A stretch of DNA of 64,000 nt. Source: Symsagittifera roscoffensis (Eukaryota > Xenacoelomorpha > Acoela > Convolutidae). The stretch lies in the NCBI RefSeq assembly GCF_963678635.1, contig NC_087064.1:71113465-71177464 (forward strand), given 5' to 3'. Positions 59,415 to 64,000 of the stretch are shown here, piece by piece. The notes beneath the pieces are model-generated. The model worked only from the letters and a program-made list of their open reading frames with translations, did not search any database and was not told the origin of the DNA. Each line of letters starts with the position of its first letter. Position 1 is the stretch's first letter. Both the position numbers and the translations under genes were made by a program.

Positions 59415-59868
59415 AATGACGACAATATACAGCTTTTCGGCTTGTGTTCCAGAATCCCCCATTTTTTTGCTTGATGCCCTCAAATGGCAACCATTCTTTT
59501 TCGAAATGTAATATAAGTAATACTTGTATTCAGAAATATTAAGTGAATGAAGTTTACAGAAAAAATGAAAACTTTTGTTGACTGATGTTATATTTGGATC
59601 TGCGAAAAAATATTCAATTAACTTTTGTAGTATTTGGGTAGTAGATCTATTCTAGCTAAATTATACCCAAATAGCTTTGATAAAATATCAATTGTTTGAT
59701 AAAAAGTGAAAAATTTTGGCTTCATTGTTTGAAAAAGAAATATTTTGGCTTCATTGTTTTCACCGAAAGTTGTGATTTTTAGTCATTATTTGCTTCTACA
59801 TTTTGCATAGCGAAGGGGGAGTTAGAGTCCAAAAATGAAATGTCAGATCAATAAAACGCGGGGGCAGA

Positions 59869-60238
59869 TTTAGCGGGGGGCGGGGGTTGATGCCCCCATC
59901 CCCTCGAGGATTCCCCTTTGGTACTTTTTAAGAAACCCATTTTTGGCCGACCGACCCTAAAGTTTTCATAAAGCTTTGGCGCCAAAATATACTAACTTTG
60001 AGGGGGTGCGCGCGCCAAAAAAAACGATTTTTGCCAAAGTTTTCCAAAAAATGCCTAAAAACGGCTTTTTTCAAAAATATGCCAGCGGCGCACAAAATTT
60101 GGCCAAAACAGCGTCTTTCTAGCGCTTTAGGAGAGCTCGGAAAATCAATTTGGTCGGCCTAAAAAAAGGTGAATAAAAATTTTCAAACGTTTTTTGTAAA
60201 TGCCCCACCCCCTCGAGAAAATTCTAGATCCGCCCCTG
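59869..60238 (-). mobile_element. MITE-like element, copy B
   Basis: About 370 bp, reading on the minus strand ggggcggatctagaattttc at its start and gctaaatctgcccccg at its end. It lies 455 bp from copy A in opposite orientation, so the two could form a long hairpin. A non-autonomous DNA transposon is the best guess; a target-site duplication was not clear. Confidence 0.75.
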
Positions 60239-60916
60239 ATTAAAGGTATGGGTTTTATGGATTTATTTCCAGCTTTCCTCTTTTACGTTCAAACAAAAGA
60301 ACAAAATGATGTATTTAGCATCTGCATAGCTTTTTGCCTTCAAAGTTGATTATTTGAAAACGGCTGCGCTTTTTTACGGTATTAAACAGCCCCGCAAAAC
60401 ATCGACATCACCTCAGAACTGTGAAATTTTGGTTAACCAGATCTTAAAATCAAAACTGAAAATTCCTTAAAATCTAGTGAGATCTTTAAAACTCTTCAAG
60501 AGTATTAAACACTTTCAGTTTTAGAGATTTAAAATTAAATCGTTTTCAAAACACCGACCTCAGTTTTGATGTTTGATTATTTTCAAGATATTCAAAACAA
60601 AAGTTATGAGAAACTTCACTGTGGAACTTTCTATAGAAATTTTATAATGCTTCATTATTCTCTGATTTTTTGGTTGAGTTTTTTTTGACTTAACAAATAA
60701 TAAAAATACGTATTCAGCAAACTGTTATTTTACTTGATGGTACCTAGGAAATTTTTGAAGTTTCCACCCACAAATTTGATACCTAGATATCACCAATCAA
60801 GAACTTTCAAAACTTTTGAACTCGTAGAATGCGTTTCATAGACCACAATTTGAAGATACTTTTGATTATTTATGCTTTAAATGGCTAGTTTATACGCATT
60901 AAATATTTCTGGAAAC
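60239..60916. other. No gene recognised (inside presumed intron)
   Basis: A+T-rich, no repeat or frame of note. Confidence 0.45.
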
Positions 60917-61550
60917 TTGCTTTCAAACTGACAATCAATTAAAAAATTTTCTAATTTTAAAATCGAATGATGATTCAAGACTGATGATTCAAAATTATAT
61001 TGTCGATGATTGAAAGTTATAATGCTTCCGTTTTCTTCATTCTACCTTGCTTATTCTAATGAGTTATTAACGTGCATTCGTAGTATAAATTGTCTTCAAA
61101 AACTAGCTTCATAAGTTCCATAAGTTTTTGTTCAAAAAGTTCAGATATCTTTAATAATTTCAATAGATATTGTCATATAAAAGCTTTGAAATCTACGTTA
61201 AGATCATTGTCCAGGTTTTCTCGTTGCTTTTTTGTTGCTTTCAAAACGACAATCAATGAAAAAATTCTCCACTTTTAAAATCAAATGATCATTCAAGACT
61301 GATGATTCAAATTTATAATGTCGATGATTGAAATTTATAATGCTTCTTTTTTTTCATTCTAACTTGTTCATTCTAATGAATCATTAATGTGCATTCGTAA
61401 TAAAAATGGTCTTCAAAAACTAGCTTCTTTAAACTTCATAAGTTTTTGTTCCAAAAATTTAGATATCTTTAATAATTTCAATATATATTGGCATGTAGAA
61501 ACTTTGAAATCAAGGTTAAGATCATATTCCAGGATTTTTTAAATGGGAAA
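60917..61550. repeat. Tandem duplication, period about 317 bp
   Basis: Copies 60917-61234 and 61235-61550. Both run ttgctttcaaa.. gacaatcaat, then gattcaagactgatgattca, gtgcattcgta, cttcaaaaactagcttc, agatatctttaataatttca and aagatcat..tccagg. They differ by scattered substitutions, so the duplication is not very recent. Confidence 0.85.
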
Positions 61551-61890
61551 GTAACAAAAGTTAAATGGAAAATAACGAAGATTTATTGGAAATTAAAGTG
61601 AAAAATAAGGAAGGTTTTTGAATATTCAAAAAGGTTCGAAACATTATTCCCCAATCTTTAGTTCTTTGTCTTCAAAACTTCAATTTTTTTGATTGCATTC
61701 TACCCGCACCCGATTTAATTCGAGTTTGCTACCTGTTTTATAGTTTTAACTTTTTTGCACGAATTCAAATTTTCTTTCTAGTTTTTTCTTAATCAATAGT
61801 TCCTTTCAACTATGCTTCTAGTTTGGGGATAAAACTGGAGAAGTTACGTTCGTATGTGTTGATGTATATTTTATGCGTTAATGTAAGTAT
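61551..61890. other. No gene recognised (inside presumed intron)
   Basis: A+T-rich, nothing recognised. Confidence 0.45.
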
Positions 61891-62012
61891 TCAGGGGCAG
61901 ATCTAGAACTATCTCGTGGGAGGCGGAGGCCGTTGTAGAAACAATCTAGAAAACTTGGCGAGCTTTTTTTGAGATCAAACAAATTGTTTTCCCGAGCTCT
62001 CCAGAAAAACTC
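61891..62012 (+). mobile_element. MITE-like element, partial copy C
   Basis: Only the first 120 bp or so of the family: aggggcagatctagaac at the start, then gaggcggaggc and cccgagctctcc. The inner and right parts are missing. Confidence 0.7.
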
Positions 62013-62335
62013 TTAATTACCATATTCTGAATAATGTGGAAAAGTGAAAAAATTCTAAGCAAATGCTTTTAATTGTAATATAAAATTTTAAAACTTGATA
62101 AAAAAAAAGATTATCATTGATTTTAATCCATTTCGTTGTCTGCGAGTGACAAAACAATCGATAATATTGACAATTTTTTTGGCCACAAAAATCCTTCATA
62201 AATGTTTTTTTCCTTCTCTACTAGAATGCCAGTGCAAAGTTTTCAATAGTTTCTCGTCAATATTATTGGGCAAGATATAATCAAACCATGTTTTTCCAAA
62301 AGTGAATACAACAAAAACTGATACAAAACACTTAC

Positions 62336-62497
62336 GTTGATTATATTAGCGTAGTATTGCAGCGACTTATGCTTTTCAGTAAACTCAAACATCATCAGAA
62401 GCCTTGAGCGCTCATCGTTATTGTTGGTAAGAAATACTGAGTGTATGAAGTAATCAAAAACCACTTTTTCTAATCCTGGGATGCCTCCAAAAACCAT
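62336..62497 (-). CDS. First coding exon paired with 58572-58811
   Basis: Starts at an ATG in a strong context (gccatcATGG) and runs 54 codons to a consensus donor (AAC before gtaagtg). The peptide begins MVFGGIPGLEKVVFDYFIHS and ends KSLQYYANIIN. An acceptor (ctttgtttcag) lies 26 bases before the ATG, with an in-frame TAA between them, so translation must start here and an upstream non-coding exon or a trans-spliced leader is implied. Joining in phase 0 to the exon at 58811 is plausible but intermediate exons cannot be excluded. No family recognised from this exon alone. Confidence 0.45.
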
Positions 62498-62599
62498 GAT
62501 GGCAAAGATTTACACTGGACACCCTGAAACAAAGGAACAGTCAAATTTTTTACCACATAAAGTTGCAACACTTTTATTAGATAATAAGTTTGGTTTTTT

Positions 62600-62846
62600 T
62601 GTTCTCGTTAGGTCAAATTAAGTTGATTTAACCGCAAGAACAAAGGAACAACATAAGAGCTGTCCAGCTCTTCGTGGAGAGCCGCTGTTGTGCCCCTGGT
62701 TGAAAATTACGTGCAATTTTTTTGTAGATTTCCGGGCCCTGTAATGTTGCCTCACTCTCAAGCATACCAAACACGGATTTTGGTGGGCCTCGAACATACG
62801 ACCTTTCAATTGCGAGGCGGGGAGATAACCACTTCACCAACGCTCC
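62600..62846 (-). mobile_element. tRNA-derived SINE
   Basis: On the minus strand the head reads ggagcgttggtgaagtggtt (box A region) then cgcctcgcaattgaaaggtc and tgttcgaggcccacc (box B), a tRNA-like layout of about 67 bp. A tRNA-unrelated body follows with ggggcacaacagcggctctc and a tail near gcggttaaatcaactt. Ends are approximate. It lies within about 80 bp upstream of the acceptor of the exon at 62336-62523 and on the same strand. Confidence 0.75.
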
Positions 62847-63968
62847 TATATTTACATGCAAACTTATACTTCATAGCTCTCACAACTTTAGATTTCCAAA
62901 ATAGATAGCTCAGAAGGAGAAAAGAAGGTTTTCCGATTTCAAAAAACAAACAAGTATAGCTAGTCGCTTTTCTTGTAGGACAGAATGTTTCAATCACATT
63001 CAAAAAACGGACAAGAGATTTTATTTTTAAAAAACCACAATTTTCTATGCGGGTTTTTATGAGAGAACTATAAGAACTCGTAGAACGCAGGTGAACTGGA
63101 TAAATGACATCAATCATCTTCGAAAAGTTAATAACAAACAAAAAATGAACAAAAACTCAAAAACAGTTTTCCAAGATTTTTTCCTAATTTTTGAAGAGCA
63201 ATTTTTTATTATTTTTTTTAAATTTTGTGGCAAGAAAATTTTTCAAAAAGTTTGCACTGATTCAATGAAAATTATTCAACTTGATTTTTCTTGATATTTG
63301 AAAAATTATTTGAGAATTTTTTGGGCTCGATTTATTTCAATTACCATTTTGTACCTGATTTTGCGTAATAAATTTTTTTTGTAAGATTTGAAAAAAAAAT
63401 AACACAACACTGACTGAAATGATTTCCCCCTTTTCAATAGTGGGAACAACAAGAATAGTCAGTTGCTATTAAGAAGTTTCAAAAAAAATTGAAAAACTTG
63501 AAATAAAAATTTAAAAAATGATCTAAGTTTCCTGCTACTTTTTTGTTCAAAGTCAAAGTTTTTTATTTGGGGAAAAATTGGATTAAGATTTTAGTCAAAA
63601 TTTGCACTCAGGTTCTACCTTACGAGGCGAATTTGTGCTCTCATAATGCTCATCGTTGTTTTGGGTTTATGTCTCTGGAATTAGAGCCCAAGTCTTAAAG
63701 TATGCAAAGATTATAAGTGGAATCTATCTTCTAAATCAAATCCAAATTGTGAAGAAAAAACAGCCTGCATCAAATTTCTTTTTCTTCACTTTGTCAGGTG
63801 GTCAGAACAAAAACTTTAAAATACAAAAGATGAAAGAAACTGTAAAATTGAAACTCAGGACACAACAATGCAGATCTCAGAGAGTTTTTTTTACCGTCGT
63901 TAGCCCATTATAATTATAAAAGTTTCGAATTATCAAATGTGTATCGCTTCGCTTAACTAATGCTCACA
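62847..63968. other. No gene recognised at right end
   Basis: A+T-rich. A 111-codon minus-strand frame (62806-63141) runs into the SINE head, and an 85-codon plus-strand frame (63656-63913) is Lys/Gln-rich. Neither has recognisable motifs or convincing splice sites. Confidence 0.4.
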
Positions 63969-64000
63969 CACTGGGGAGGATCTAGGATTTTCTCGAGGTG
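63969..64000 (+). mobile_element. MITE-like element, start of copy D at window edge
   Basis: tggggaggatctaggatttt followed by ctcgaggtg matches the left end of copies A to C; the rest lies outside the window. Confidence 0.55.

Larger units (their letters stand above)
58812..62335 (-). other. Presumed intron carrying repeats
   Basis: The interval between the two exons carries two full-length and one partial copy of a MITE-like element and a 317-bp tandem duplication. No further exon with clear borders was recognised, though short ones could hide here. Confidence 0.4.

Overview
The window reads as non-coding, repeat-dominated DNA from an invertebrate animal nuclear genome. The evidence is A+T-rich sequence (roughly two thirds by eye), spliceosomal exon borders, Pol III-type SINE and tRNA relics, and Ty3/Gypsy, BEL/Pao and Polinton-type fossils. 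A long satellite and a 200-base run of N (11578-11777) point the same way. I cannot place the species. The few intact-looking host exons are at the right-hand end.

Layout. 1.0-3.4 kb: broken Ty3/Gypsy retrotransposon, minus strand. 4.4-5.4 kb: unusual patch of GAGCGG-type inverted/tandem repeats, a tRNA-Arg(TCG) relic with a Pol III terminator, and a C-run/G-run tract. 5.9-11.6 kb: BEL/Pao retrotransposon, plus strand, with an internal duplication, running into the assembly gap. 11.8-20.4 kb: modular tandem array built from three modules (T, a tRNA-Ser(GCT)-derived relic; S, a hairpin-bearing segment; O, a segment with a 65-codon open frame), flanked by two direct copies of a T-S-R block. 21.5 kb and 55.2 kb: two copies of one dispersed repeat.

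22.9-27.5 kb: Polinton/Maverick-type fossil on the minus strand, with integrase, penton-like minor capsid protein, small basic protein and double-jelly-roll major capsid protein in that order. 27.6-37.2 kb: two tandem copies of a unit of about 4.6-5.0 kb whose minus-strand open frames include a DEDD-exonuclease-like protein and a one-helix membrane protein. This may be the other half of the same virus-like element, duplicated.

38.05-53.0 kb: 15-kb satellite of roughly 110 monomers of about 132 bp. A 5.9-kb higher-order block is itself duplicated, and the second copy has changed size in steps of whole monomers. 54.0-54.6 kb: GC-richer decayed host gene fragment with a poly(A) signal. 56-64 kb: a probable two-exon minus-strand gene for a small multi-helix membrane protein (62.5 to 58.6 kb). 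The interval between its exons carries MITE-like elements and a 317-bp tandem duplication, and a tRNA-derived SINE lies just upstream of the first exon.

Most of the window is therefore a record of mobile elements and unequal exchange. No cooperating set of live genes is visible. The two most unusual structures are the modular T/S/O array and the higher-order satellite. The richest single element is the Polinton-type fossil with its tandemly doubled accessory unit.
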